DNA of 64,000 nt from Vibrio astriarenae (GTDB taxonomy: Bacteria; Pseudomonadota; Gammaproteobacteria; Enterobacterales; Vibrionaceae): positions 1,302,001 through 1,366,000 of the forward strand of contig NZ_CP047476.1 of NCBI RefSeq assembly GCF_010587385.1, in the 5' to 3' direction. This document shows, in pieces, positions 28,963 to 37,634 of this stretch. Position 1 is the first letter of the stretch, and the number at the start of each line of letters is the position of its first letter. Below the pieces are notes generated by a model. It was not told where the DNA came from. It saw only the letters and a list, made by a program, of their open reading frames with translations, and searched no databases. The position numbers and the translations under genes were made by a program.

Positions 28963-30298
28963 CCATTCTGATCAACACTGCAATTTCAGTCCCTAGGCCT
29001 ACTTCACTCATTAATTCGAAGTCCCCCCCGATGAACTCGACTCGCTCACGCATGTTTCTAAGGCCAATCCCACCACGAGCCAGTGCTGCATTCACATTGA
29101 ACCCCACACCGTCATCACGCACCATTAATTGTAGATGAGCGCCGACTTGCTGCAGCATCACCGTCACTTTTCCTGCGCCAGAGTGTTTCTCTACATTATT
29201 AAGAGACTCCTGTACCACTCGATATAAAGTCGTGCTGATATCTGAAGATAGCTTGACCGCGTTGGTATCAAAGTGAACATCAATTTCGAGCCCGGAGTGT
29301 GACTTAAAGTCGTGCAACAGTGTCGTGAGCGCAGCTTCTAGGCCGATATCGTCCAATGCGCTTGGGCGAAGTTGATGCGATATATGCCTGACTTCATTTA
29401 TTGCCATCATGAGTGAGTGCTGTGACTTATCAAGGTGAGACCTTAGTCGCTCATCATCCACCTTATCCTTGAGCAGCTCCAAATGACATTTACTGGAAAC
29501 CAGTAATTGATTGATACCATCGTGCAGTTCACGCGCAAGATGTTTCTTCTCATCTTCCTGAAACATCACGGTTTTGTGTGCCAACTCTTTAAGATTCTTA
29601 TCTGCGAGGCGATGTTCGTGAAGGTTTATCGCTAAGGTAAGTACAATAATCACGGCGACAGTCACAATAAGAATCACCATCACTGAGAAAAAAGTTGTCT
29701 CAATGTTCTGGTTGATGGCCGCATGCATGTTGTCCACTTCTTGTCGCACATCTTCGATATACAACCCGGTGCCAATCATCCAATCCCATTTATCCAACCA
29801 GGCGGCATAACTTAATTTTGGTACAATATCTCCCGTTGAGGGTTTCTGCCACAAATATTGATGAAACCCTCCTCCCGCTTTGGCTTGAAACAGTAATGCC
29901 TCAATTAAGTAATCCCCATTGCTATCTTTTAGGTCGAGTAAGTTCTGGCCTACCAGTTCCGGCATGATTGGGTGAACCAAATTTACGCCTTGCTCATCAT
30001 AAGCAAAGAAATAACCATCTGAGCCGTACCTAAGCTTAGTCAATATATCTTTCACCTCGAGCTTAGCTTCCACCTCGTTTAACTCGTCATCCATATAGAC
30101 ATGGCGAATCGCATCAAAAGCCAAATCGACACTGTCTTTTAATGCACTCTCGCGTGATTTGATTAAACTGTCGCGAAATATCTCCACCTCTTTCTCACCT
30201 AAACTCTTGGCTTGATGGATCGAGATCCAACTGATACTCAGTGTCACAAGAACCAAAGGGAGTAAGGTCAACAGAATCAACTTCGCTTTTAATGGCAT
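28955..30298 (-). CDS. Cache-domain sensor histidine kinase (HisKA_3 type)
   Basis: The 447-residue membrane kinase has segments at about 7-27 and 200-222 enclosing a single-Cache sensor (about 30-195; LRYGSDGYFFAYDEQG, NLVHPIMPELVGQN, WDWMIGTGLY), then HisKA_3 with His in LARELHDGINQ and an ATPase with DDGVGF and GGIGLRNMRERV. This Cache type commonly binds small carboxylates. AGGAG lies 6 nt before the ATG. It lies after dctM on the same strand but beyond a strong terminator, so it may need its own promoter or depend on read-through. Confidence 0.9.
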   Translation of the reverse strand: MPLKAKLILLTLLPLVLVTLSISWISIHQAKSLGEKEVEIFRDSLIKSRESALKDSVDLAFDAIRHVYMDDELNEVEAKLEVKDILTKLRYGSDGYFFAYDEQGVNLVHPIMPELVGQNLLDLKDSNGDYLIEALLFQAKAGGGFHQYLWQKPSTGDIVPKLSYAAWLDKWDWMIGTGLYIEDVRQEVDNMHAAINQNIETTFFSVMVILIVTVAVIIVLTLAINLHEHRLADKNLKELAHKTVMFQEDEKKHLARELHDGINQLLVSSKCHLELLKDKVDDERLRSHLDKSQHSLMMAINEVRHISHQLRPSALDDIGLEAALTTLLHDFKSHSGLEIDVHFDTNAVKLSSDISTTLYRVVQESLNNVEKHSGAGKVTVMLQQVGAHLQLMVRDDGVGFNVNAALARGGIGLRNMRERVEFIGGDFELMSEVGLGTEIAVLIRMDG

Positions 30299-30310
30299 AC
30301 TTGCTCCTAA

Positions 30311-30345
30311 AACAAAAAACTGCCCCTAATTCGAAAGGGCAGTTT
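30311..30345 (-). terminator. Terminator between dctM and the kinase gene
   Basis: On the minus strand a 9-bp stem AAACTGCCC/GGGCAGTTT (11-nt loop) is followed by TTTGTTTT. It ends about 13 nt before the kinase start codon. Confidence 0.85.
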
Positions 30346-30427
30346 AACGTTAGCAATGATTATTAAATCATGAGGTTACGCAGGTCATAATTTGAACAAT
30401 TGCGCCTCTAGCTCCTCTAACTCAATA

Positions 30428-31717
30428 CTAATTCGCCATTCCATACATCTCAGGAAAAGCCAACAGTGAAGCAAGCACCACGATTTGAATCAGAATAAAC
30501 GGCATAACACCGCGATAGATGTCTTGGGTTGTGACCCCATTAGGCGCGACACCTTTTAGATAAAAGAGACTGAAACCAAACGGTGGGGTTAGAAATGAGG
30601 TTTGCAGATTCATGGCAATCAGTATCGCGAACCATGTCATATTAAGGCCAAGCAACTCCGCAACTGGCGAGATAATCGGCACGATAATAAAACAGATTTC
30701 AACAAAGTCGATGAAGAAACCCAGAATCAGTATCACCAACATGGTGATGATTAGGAAGCCCCATTTTTCACCCGGCAGTTGCAGCATCCACTCTTCGACT
30801 AGGTAGTCACCACCGGTATAGGTAAATGCCATCGAGAAGGCGGTTGCACCGAGTAAAATAGCAAATACCATTGCGGTGACTTTGACGGTCTCTTTCGCGG
30901 ACTCGTACACCATACGCCAACTAAATTGGCGATATAGTAACGCTAAAACCAGTGCTCCGGCTCCGCCAAGCGCAGCCGACTCGGTTGGGGTCGCGATACC
31001 TGCAAAAATAGAGCCCAGTACCAAAACGATAAGCACAAGGGGCGGTATCACCGCCTTAAGCGCATTGTAGATCTCTTGTTTACGACTGATTGAGTCATCA
31101 CGCTCTATCGCTTGTGCTGATTCTGGGTGCAACTTAGCGTAGATAAGAATATAGATGACATAAGCAGCCACCAGCGCCAGCCCAGGCCAAACCGCTGCTT
31201 GGAAAAGGTCACCAACAGGAACACCGAGCACATCACCTAATAAGATCAACACAATGGAGGGTGGAATGATTTGACCCAGCGTGCCCGAAGCGCAAATAGT
31301 GCCGCAAGCAAGCCCTTTGTCATAGTTATATTTGAGCATGACGGGCAGTGAAATAAGCCCCATTGCGACAACAGAGGCTCCGACCACCCCCGTCGACGCA
31401 GCTAGCAACGCGCCAACCAACACCGTCGAAACGGCAATACCACCGCGCACACCACCGAATAAGCGCCCCATCGATTCCAGTAACTGCTCCGCTAGCTTTG
31501 TCTTTTGTAACACCAACCCCATAAAGACAAACAGAGGCACAGCCATCAACACGGTGTTCTCCATTATCGACTGAATGCGATACGGCATGAACGCAAACAT
31601 ATCCATACCTTCGGCCCAAACACCAAAGATTAGTGCAATACCACCAAAGGTAAAGGCCACCGGAAAACCTAAAAGCAGCGCGAACAGAGCGACAAAAAAC
31701 ATTACGATACCAATCAT
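30428..31717 (-). CDS. dctM: TRAP transporter large membrane subunit DctM
   Basis: The 429-residue protein has about 12 membrane segments and begins VMFFVALFALLLGFPVAF, the standard DctM opening. Other DctM landmarks are GLISLPVMLKYNYDKGLACGTICASGTLGQIIPPSIVLILLGD and NLQTSFLTPPFGFSLFYLKG. It forms the sodium-driven transport channel that takes substrate from the periplasmic DctP. It begins 11 nt after dctQ and is last in dctPQM before a terminator. Confidence 0.94.
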   Translation of the reverse strand: MIGIVMFFVALFALLLGFPVAFTFGGIALIFGVWAEGMDMFAFMPYRIQSIMENTVLMAVPLFVFMGLVLQKTKLAEQLLESMGRLFGGVRGGIAVSTVLVGALLAASTGVVGASVVAMGLISLPVMLKYNYDKGLACGTICASGTLGQIIPPSIVLILLGDVLGVPVGDLFQAAVWPGLALVAAYVIYILIYAKLHPESAQAIERDDSISRKQEIYNALKAVIPPLVLIVLVLGSIFAGIATPTESAALGGAGALVLALLYRQFSWRMVYESAKETVKVTAMVFAILLGATAFSMAFTYTGGDYLVEEWMLQLPGEKWGFLIITMLVILILGFFIDFVEICFIIVPIISPVAELLGLNMTWFAILIAMNLQTSFLTPPFGFSLFYLKGVAPNGVTTQDIYRGVMPFILIQIVVLASLLAFPEMYGMAN

Positions 31718-31728
31718 TTTATGTGTCC

Positions 31729-32304
31729 TTACTGTTTGTCTGAGTTAGGGGTGTCGTAGATAAGATGAGGATTCACGATCTTGTTCAGCGAGTGAAGAAT
31801 AAGACCAATGCCGCTTATAGCCATAAAGAAGAATGATAGAGGTATCATGGCTTTGATCACCCAACGATAGGGCAGACCACCAGGGTCACCTGATGTTTCT
31901 CCTAAGGTATAGCTCTCTTTGGCAAAATCAACGCCATACCAAGCGACCAACAAGCAAAAGGGAAATAAGAAGACGAGCGTACCCACAATATCAATCACGG
32001 CTTGTGCCTTGTTGGAAAGTCGCTCATAAAATACGTCCACTCTTACGTGCCCACCGGCTTTAATGGCAAAAGGGACACCGAGCAAAAAGACCGATGAGAA
32101 CAAATGCCATTCCATCTCTTGAAAAGCAATGGACACATCATTGAAGACATACCTCATCACCACATCATAGGTGACATTGGCAAGTAGGATGATAAACAGA
32201 ATACTCGCGAGCCAGCCTAAGAAATCACCGAAGCGATTAAAGGCTCTCTCGATATAAATTAGACTTCTCATTCCAGGCTCCATGGAATTTTGAGGTTGCT
32301 CCAC
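31729..32304 (-). CDS. dctQ: TRAP transporter small membrane subunit DctQ
   Basis: This 191-residue protein has four predicted membrane segments (about 31-50, 70-88, 107-128 and 149-170) and the DctQ signatures YDVVMRYVFN and FQEMEWHLFSSVFLLG. It pairs with DctM to form the membrane complex. At 191 residues it is normal to slightly long for the family. It lies between dctP, across a 105-nt gap with a stable hairpin, and dctM. Confidence 0.92.
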   Translation of the reverse strand: MEQPQNSMEPGMRSLIYIERAFNRFGDFLGWLASILFIILLANVTYDVVMRYVFNDVSIAFQEMEWHLFSSVFLLGVPFAIKAGGHVRVDVFYERLSNKAQAVIDIVGTLVFLFPFCLLVAWYGVDFAKESYTLGETSGDPGGLPYRWVIKAMIPLSFFFMAISGIGLILHSLNKIVNPHLIYDTPNSDKQ

Positions 32305-32372
32305 TCAACCTAGGTTGGTGGAGCTTATTTTTGTCACTTTCTAGAAACGTATAAATCAATTTCTTGGGCTTC

Positions 32373-32391
32373 CAGCGGTCTCTCACCGCTG
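32373..32391 (-). other. Intercistronic hairpin between dctP and dctQ
   Basis: A 7-bp perfect stem CAGCGGT/ACCGCTG with a 5-nt loop lies just after the dctP stop with no U-tract. It is likely an mRNA-stabilising or processing element that raises dctP over dctQM, as common for binding-protein genes. Confidence 0.55.
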
Positions 32392-32409
32392 AATGGGAAG
32401 ATAGCTAAA

Positions 32410-33507
32410 CTATTTCTCAGCTTCAGCTTGACCATTGAGGTAAGCGCGATGGGAGATATTCGACCAAGGGCGCACTTGCTCAAGATACGATGCTTGTGAC
32501 TCTTGAATCTCTTTCGCTAAAGCATCTTTTTCAGCATGCTCTTTCAACAAACGGTCATTCGCCTCACGCAATGCAGACATGACTGCGGGTGGGAAGTTTT
32601 TCACCTGAACATTTGGATACTCAGTTTTAATCGTTGCCCAGTTCTTACCACTCTCATGCTTCGATTGAGTGTACATGTCGTATGCGGCGGTTTTCATTGC
32701 CACTTGCAAAATCGCCTTGAGATCATCCGGAAGCTTCTCCCAAGTCCGTTTGTTCACTAAGAATTGAAGCTCTGTCGCTGGCTCGTGCCAACCTGTGTAG
32801 TAGTACGGCGCAATTTTGTGGAAACCCATACGTAAATCAAGTGAAGGACCTACCCACTCTAGTGCATCAATGGTGCGACGCTCTAAAGAGGTATACAGTT
32901 CTCCCGGGGCAATATTTGTTGGTTTGGCCCCAAGCTCTGCCAATACTTCACCCGCAAAACCCGGGATACGCATTTTCAAACCTTGCAGGTCTTCGACTGA
33001 GTTAATCTCTTTCTGGAACCATCCACCCATTTGCACATCAGTATTCCCGCCTGGGAATGACATTAGATTGTGTGGTGAGTACACCTGCTCCATAAGCTCC
33101 ATACCACCGCCATAGTAAAACCATGCGTATTGCTCCACTGGCAACATGCCGAACGGCATGGAAGTGAAGTAAAGCGTATTTGGCACCTTACCTTTCCAGT
33201 AGTAAGAAGCTGAGTGTCCCATATCGTACTGACCCGATTTCACCATATCAAACACGCCAAACGGTGCTTTATGCTTGTTCGATGAATCGATACGGATCTG
33301 CAGGCGACCACCTGACATCTCTTCCGCCATTTTCGCCATATTCTTGGTGGTATCACCAAACACGGGGAAGTTAGGCCCCCAAGTTTCAGCAAGCTTTAAG
33401 CGGTATACCTTATCATCAGCAAATGCGGATGCAGAGCCTAAAGCGCAAACTGCGGTTACAACCACACTGGTCACAACGCGTTTTACAGATTGATGGATAA
33501 AACTCAT
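32410..33507 (-). CDS. dctP: TRAP transporter periplasmic substrate-binding protein DctP (TakP-like)
   Basis: The 365-residue protein has a signal peptide (about 1-30, ending SASAFA) and the DctP fold: AETWGPNFP, the GLKMRIPGFAGEVLAELGAKPTNI segment with the conserved arginine that binds a substrate carboxylate, ELYTSLERRTIDALEWVG and TGWHEPATELQFLVN. The FYYGGGMELMEQVY and YYYTGWHEPA features resemble TakP-like 2-oxo acid binders more than C4-dicarboxylate binders; this substrate guess is an inference. AAGGA lies 8 nt before the ATG. It heads the dctPQM unit; the Cache kinase and regulator downstream are likely its control system. Confidence 0.9.
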   Translation of the reverse strand: MSFIHQSVKRVVTSVVVTAVCALGSASAFADDKVYRLKLAETWGPNFPVFGDTTKNMAKMAEEMSGGRLQIRIDSSNKHKAPFGVFDMVKSGQYDMGHSASYYWKGKVPNTLYFTSMPFGMLPVEQYAWFYYGGGMELMEQVYSPHNLMSFPGGNTDVQMGGWFQKEINSVEDLQGLKMRIPGFAGEVLAELGAKPTNIAPGELYTSLERRTIDALEWVGPSLDLRMGFHKIAPYYYTGWHEPATELQFLVNKRTWEKLPDDLKAILQVAMKTAAYDMYTQSKHESGKNWATIKTEYPNVQVKNFPPAVMSALREANDRLLKEHAEKDALAKEIQESQASYLEQVRPWSNISHRAYLNGQAEAEK

Positions 33508-33860
33508 GATCTCGTCCTTTATGTTCTTCCATTGTGATTACACTGAAATACAGTGCGAATTCGTCTCTACAAAGATGCGTAACATTTGGCAAATATGAAA
33601 TGGGCGTGAACACGCAGGCGCATAGTGTCAAAGCGACTGACTAGCCTTAAGGGTTACGTACTTATACGTAGGTGATTGGATGATGAGGAGATAACTCACT
33701 GTAAATTGGGAAGAAGTAAATATCCCAGGCTTACAGCTAGTCAAAATATACGTAATGACTATCACCAGAGCAAAATAACATTCATCGTCACAAAAATAAC
33801 ATTTGTGCCGTGCTAGCTTGGTTGGAGGGTGGGGGTGCGAAGCAAAAAGAAGTGTTAGGC
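33508..33860. other. Upstream region of the TRAP operon
   Basis: This non-coding region holds the leftward dctP promoter and ends at the rplT terminator. It contains three copies of TACGTA: two 4 nt apart at 33655-33670 and one at 33749-33754. I could not fix a promoter with confidence and saw no small gene. Confidence 0.4.
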
Positions 33861-33863
33861 AAT

Positions 33864-33892
33864 AAAAAAGGAGAGCCTAAGCCCTCCTTCTT
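33864..33892 (-). terminator. Terminator of the thrS-infC-rpmI-rplT operon
   Basis: On the minus strand the arms AAGGAG and CTCCTT enclose a 10-nt loop, followed by TTTTATT. It lies about 26 nt after the rplT stop. Confidence 0.75.
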
Positions 33893-33917
33893 CTTAAACC
33901 TGAATAACTGACTCTAA

Positions 33918-34271
33918 TTAAAGAGCAGCTTTCGCTTTTTCAACTAGAACTGCGAATGCAGCTTTGTCGAATACCGCGATGTCAGCAAGGATCTTACGGT
34001 CGATCTCGATAGATGCTTTCTTAAGACCGTTGATGAAACGGCTGTAAGATAGACCATTTTGACGAGATGCAGCGTTGATACGTGCAATCCACAGTTGACG
34101 GAATTGACGTTTCTTGTTGCGACGGTCACGGTAAGCGTATTGACCAGCTTTAGTAACTGCTTGGAAAGCTACGCGGTAAACACGTGAACGTGCACCGTAG
34201 TAACCTTTAGCTTGTTTTAGAACTTTCTTATGACGTGCACGAGCTTGTACACCACGTTTTACGCGAGGCAT
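33918..34271 (-). CDS. rplT: 50S ribosomal protein L20
   Basis: This 117-residue basic protein begins [20 protein letters not shown], with [14 protein letters not shown] and the globular C-terminal part [14 protein letters not shown], as in all bacterial L20. It is an early 50S assembly protein and, in E. coli, the repressor of rpmI-rplT translation. AGGAGA lies upstream of the ATG, and the gene follows rpmI by 41 nt. Codon use is strongly biased, as expected of a ribosomal protein gene. Confidence 0.98.
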   Translation of the reverse strand: MPRVKRGVQARARHKKVLKQAKGYYGARSRVYRVAFQAVTKAGQYAYRDRRNKKRQFRQLWIARINAASRQNGLSYSRFINGLKKASIEIDRKILADIAVFDKAAFAVLVEKAKAAL

Positions 34272-34312
34272 TATGTCTCTCCTAAACTAAACGATTGATA
34301 AACTAAAAAGAA

Positions 34313-34507
34313 TTAAGCGTATGGCATCATACGAACAACTGCAGCCACTTCACACTTAGGAAGGATTGCATTTGGACGAAGCTGACGCTTGTTCTTAGTA
34401 GTACGCTTAGTCAGAATGTGACGTTTTGTAGCGTGCTTGTACTTAATACCACCAGCAGTTTTCTTAAAACGCTTAGCAGCACCTTTGTTGGTTTTCATCT
34501 TAGGCAT
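34313..34507 (-). CDS. rpmI: 50S ribosomal protein L35
   Basis: This 64-residue basic protein begins [20 protein letters not shown] and ends [16 protein letters not shown], matching L35. The start at 34507 has GGAG 7 nt upstream and fits the family; the frame is open further upstream but that part is leader. It is preceded by a structured 105-nt leader, the place where L20 represses this pair in E. coli. Confidence 0.97.
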   Translation of the reverse strand: MPKMKTNKGAAKRFKKTAGGIKYKHATKRHILTKRTTKNKRQLRPNAILPKCEVAAVVRMMPYA

Positions 34508-34534
34508 GATGAATAACTCCGCATTGTTGAGTTG

Positions 34535-34590
34535 ATTAAACAATAGTAATTAGGGCGAATAAAACCCTGCCGCTTCGCAACGGCAGGGTT
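34535..34590 (-). promoter_or_regulatory. Structured infC-rpmI leader, candidate L20 control region
   Basis: The mRNA forms a 10-bp stem AACCCTGCCG/CGGCAGGGTT with an 8-nt loop (plus 34563-34590), followed by TTATT, then a weaker ATTGTT/AACAAT hairpin shortly before the rpmI ribosome site. The first could act as a partial terminator or as part of L20 feedback control; which one cannot be told from the sequence. Confidence 0.6.
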
Positions 34591-34612
34591 CAATTACTTG
34601 CAAAGCCGTTAA

Positions 34613-35164
34613 TTACTTCTTTTTAGGGGCCAACACCATGATCATCTGACGACCTTCAATTCTCGTTGGGAAAGATTCAACAACAGCTAAATCTACTGTG
34701 TCCTCTTTCAAACGATTTAGAACGTCAACACCGATCTCTTGGTGAGCCATTTCGCGGCCACGGAAGCGAATTGTTACCTTCACTTTGTTGCCGTCTTCAA
34801 GGAAACGCGTCAGGTTGCGTAGTTTTACCTGATAGTCTCCAATGTCAGTTCCAGGACGGAATTTAACTTCCTTAATCTGGATCTGCTTTTGCTTCTTCTT
34901 CTGCTCTTTAGCAGCTTTGCTCTTCTCGAAGAGGAACTTACCATAGTCCATCACACGACAAACAGGTGGCTCGGCGTTAGGGCTGATCTCTACGAGATCC
35001 ATACCAGCTTCATCAGCAGCAGCAAGTGCTTCTTGGATCGATACGATACCTACAGGTTCACCATCAGCGCCTGTTAAACGAACTTCACGAACGCCGCGAA
35101 TTTCACCGTTCATACGGTGCTGGTTTTGTTTGGCCGGTTGTTGGCCACGTCTTCCGCCTTTAAT
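34613..35164 (-). CDS. infC: Translation initiation factor IF-3, with AUU start
   Basis: The 183-residue protein is IF-3: an N-terminal domain with [14 protein letters not shown] and [20 protein letters not shown], a lysine-rich linker, and a C-terminal domain with [13 protein letters not shown] and [17 protein letters not shown] place the start at the rare ATT at 35164: it gives [15 protein letters not shown] before the first ATG, equivalent to the E. coli N-terminus, and GGAGG lies 8 nt upstream. The ATG at 35113 would cut off this conserved tail. AUU starts on infC let IF-3 repress its own translation. The start lies 3 nt after the thrS stop. Confidence 0.96.
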   Translation of the reverse strand: MKGGRRGQQPAKQNQHRMNGEIRGVREVRLTGADGEPVGIVSIQEALAAADEAGMDLVEISPNAEPPVCRVMDYGKFLFEKSKAAKEQKKKQKQIQIKEVKFRPGTDIGDYQVKLRNLTRFLEDGNKVKVTIRFRGREMAHQEIGVDVLNRLKEDTVDLAVVESFPTRIEGRQMIMVLAPKKK

Positions 35165-35167
35165 AGC

Positions 35168-37096
35168 TTATTCCTCCAGATTGAGCCTACGGGTAGAAAC
35201 TTCGGTGCGGATGTATTCAATAAAGTCATCCACTTTAAATTTACCGAGGTCTTTACCTTTACGTGTACGTACTGCGATTTCGCCGGCTTCCATTTCTTGG
35301 TCACCACAAACCAACATGTACGGGACACGCTTCAAAGTGTGTTCGCGGATTTTAAAGCCAATCTTCTCATTTCTCAAGTCCGCTTTTGCTCTAATTCCAC
35401 ATTTTTGTAGTTTTTGTGCAACTTCTTGAACATAGTCTGACTGTTTGTCAGTGATATTCATGATCACGGCTTGCTCAGGAGAAAGCCATGTTGGGAAGAA
35501 GCCGTAGTACTCTTCAATAAGAATACCGATGAAACGCTCAAGTGAGCCAAGAATTGCACGGTGAATCATTACCGGCACTTGACGCTCGTTGTTTTCATCC
35601 ACGTAAGTCGCACCAAGACGACCTGGTAAGTTGAAGTCTAGCTGAACTGTACCACATTGCCATGCACGATCGAGACAATCATATAGAGTGAACTCAATCT
35701 TAGGACCGTAGAATGCACCTTCGCCTTCTTGGATTTCGTAAGGAATGTCCATCGACTCTAGTGACAATTTCAGTGCTTCTTCTGATTGATCCCAGATCTC
35801 ATCCGAACCCACACGTTTTTCAGGACGTGTAGACAGTTTCACAACGATGTTGTCAAAACCGAATGTTTGGTATGTATCGTAAACCATCTTGATACAGCCA
35901 GTCACTTCCTCTTGGATTTGACTCTCTGTACAGAAGATGTGTGCATCATCTTGCGTAAAGCCACGCACACGCATGATGCCGTGTAGCGCACCAGATGGCT
36001 CATTACGGTGACAAGAACCAAATTCAGCCATACGAAGTGGCAGATCACGGTAAGATTTTAGACCTTGATTGAAGATCTGAACGTGACCAGGACAGTTCAT
36101 TGGCTTGATTGCGTATTCACGGTTCTCTGAAGACGTCGTAAACATCGCATCTGCGTATTTGTCCCAGTGACCAGAGCGCTCCCAAAGAACGCGGTCCATC
36201 ATTAGTGGGCCTTTTACTTCTTGGTAATCGTATTCTGTCAGTTTTTCACGCACGAATACTTCTAGATCACGGAAGATAGACCAACCATTGTGGTGCCAGA
36301 ACACCATACCTGGTGCTTCTTGCTGCATGTGGAATAGATCGAGTTGCTTACCGATCTTACGGTGGTCACGCTTCGCCGCTTCTTCAAGGCGCACAAGGTG
36401 TGCCTTAAGTGCTTTTTTATCGTGGAACGCCGTACCGTAGATACGTTGCAACATCTTGTTGTCGCTGTTACCACGCCAGTATGCACCCGCAACGTTCAGC
36501 AACGTGAAGTGTTGACAGAAACTCATGTTCGGTACGTGAGGGCCACGACACATATCAATGTATTCTTCGTGGTGGTAAAGGCCTGGACGGTCGTCACGAG
36601 CAACATTCTCGTCCAAGATTTCCATCTTGTAAGTTTCACCGCGTGCTTCAAACGTGTCACGCGCTTCCTGCCAACTTACTTTCTTCTTGATAACTTGGTA
36701 CTTCGTTTTCGCTAGCTCTTTCATGCGCTTTTCAATCTTTTCAAGATCTTCTTGCGTCAATGAGTGCTCTAGATCGATATCGTAGTAGAAACCATTGTCG
36801 ATTGTAGGACCGATTGCCATCTTTGCTTCTGGGAATAGCTGCTTGATCGCGTGACCAAGAAGGTGAGCACAAGAGTGACGAACAATCTCGAGGCCATCAA
36901 CATCATCTTTATTTGTGATGATTTCTAGAGCCGCATCGGTTTCAATCGGGTCACAAGCGTCGACACGCTCGCCATTAACACGACCCGCGATGGTTGCTTT
37001 CGCAAGACCAGGACCGATATCAGCTGCGACTTCTAAAGTAGTGACTGGGTTATCAAATTGACGTTGACTACCGTCAGGAAGAGTAATAATAGGCAT
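35168..37096 (-). CDS. thrS: Threonyl-tRNA synthetase
   Basis: This 642-residue class II synthetase has the E. coli length. Domains in order: TGS (about 1-62, [10 protein letters not shown]), editing domain (about 63-225, with [16 protein letters not shown]), catalytic core with zinc ligands (Cys in MNCPGH), motif 2 [25 protein letters not shown], motif 3 [21 protein letters not shown], and anticodon-binding domain (about 535-642). The start at 37096 has AAAGGA 6 nt upstream. It is first in the operon with infC, rpmI and rplT, and has a leader with a tRNA-Thr-like hairpin next to the ribosome site. Confidence 0.98.
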   Translation of the reverse strand: MPIITLPDGSQRQFDNPVTTLEVAADIGPGLAKATIAGRVNGERVDACDPIETDAALEIITNKDDVDGLEIVRHSCAHLLGHAIKQLFPEAKMAIGPTIDNGFYYDIDLEHSLTQEDLEKIEKRMKELAKTKYQVIKKKVSWQEARDTFEARGETYKMEILDENVARDDRPGLYHHEEYIDMCRGPHVPNMSFCQHFTLLNVAGAYWRGNSDNKMLQRIYGTAFHDKKALKAHLVRLEEAAKRDHRKIGKQLDLFHMQQEAPGMVFWHHNGWSIFRDLEVFVREKLTEYDYQEVKGPLMMDRVLWERSGHWDKYADAMFTTSSENREYAIKPMNCPGHVQIFNQGLKSYRDLPLRMAEFGSCHRNEPSGALHGIMRVRGFTQDDAHIFCTESQIQEEVTGCIKMVYDTYQTFGFDNIVVKLSTRPEKRVGSDEIWDQSEEALKLSLESMDIPYEIQEGEGAFYGPKIEFTLYDCLDRAWQCGTVQLDFNLPGRLGATYVDENNERQVPVMIHRAILGSLERFIGILIEEYYGFFPTWLSPEQAVIMNITDKQSDYVQEVAQKLQKCGIRAKADLRNEKIGFKIREHTLKRVPYMLVCGDQEMEAGEIAVRTRKGKDLGKFKVDDFIEYIRTEVSTRRLNLEE

Positions 37097-37102
37097 GAAA
37101 TA

Positions 37103-37198
37103 TCCTTTACAGTGGTGTTGCATACCAAGCAACACGTGCAGTATTTGTTTTGCTTTTTACAGCAATGAGTGAAGCGAATGTTGAGAGCAACATCTCGC
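37103..37198 (-). promoter_or_regulatory. thrS translational operator with tRNA-Thr anticodon-arm mimic
   Basis: In the thrS mRNA a 7-bp perfect stem GTGTTGC/GCAACAC (plus 37115-37135) carries a 7-nt loop UUGGUAU, which has the layout of an anticodon loop with GGU in the anticodon position, a threonine anticodon. It ends 6 nt before the AAAGGA ribosome site; GGU is at about -30 to -28 from the AUG. About 38 nt upstream, beyond an A-rich single-stranded stretch, is a second hairpin (37174-37198, core ATGTTG/CAACAT). This matches the domain plan of the E. coli thrS operator bound by ThrRS. ThrRS binding here is inferred. Confidence 0.75.
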
Positions 37199-37255
37199 AC
37201 TAAAGACAAAACGGTGTACAAACACTAATGCACATCAAATTTTGTCCAAACGCAT

Positions 37256-37283
37256 ATTTTAAAGAATCGAGATAAAATCACAA
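37256..37283 (-). promoter_or_regulatory. Candidate thrS promoter
   Basis: On the minus strand TTGTGA and TAAAAT are 16 nt apart, giving a leader of about 150 nt, which would include both operator hairpins. Confidence 0.45.
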
Positions 37284-37328
37284 CCGTTTTGATTTTAGTT
37301 GCTTGGGCACGCAGACTATCACATCCGC

Positions 37329-37465
37329 TTTAGAGGCTTCACAACACTATCTAACCCTCAATTTTAAGGGCAAGACAGAGTTTCAGTAAGTCGCCGAGCT
37401 CTCCGCTGGGCCACCCCTTCTTATCAAGCCAATAAATTTTAGTTTTCTTCGGGAAACTGTGGAGT
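37329..37465 (-). pseudogene. Degenerate DUF3820 gene fragment
   Basis: The minus strand encodes FPKKTKIYWLDKKGWP, then SGELGDLLKLCLALKIEG, and, after a one-base frameshift, LDSVVKPLKRM. This parallels the C-terminal two-thirds of the intact DUF3820 protein at 38618-38833 (CGWPSGELGDLMKLCLALKIEG, then LDGVVKPLKRG). The N-terminal part is missing. With the intact copy, it forms a pair of related same-orientation sequences on either side of the lipoprotein gene at 37635-38555. Confidence 0.75.
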
Positions 37466-37634
37466 AAGTCACTATGGGTTTGTATTAGAGTCAAAATCTA
37501 GACTATTCGAAAAACAGCTAAGACCCTGAACAGCTTCTTTGTAGTGACACATTTTGCAACAAACACAAGCTAGTCACACTTGCTGACATCCATAATAATT
37601 CGTTGATTTTTATAAAATAAACAATGGAAGTATT

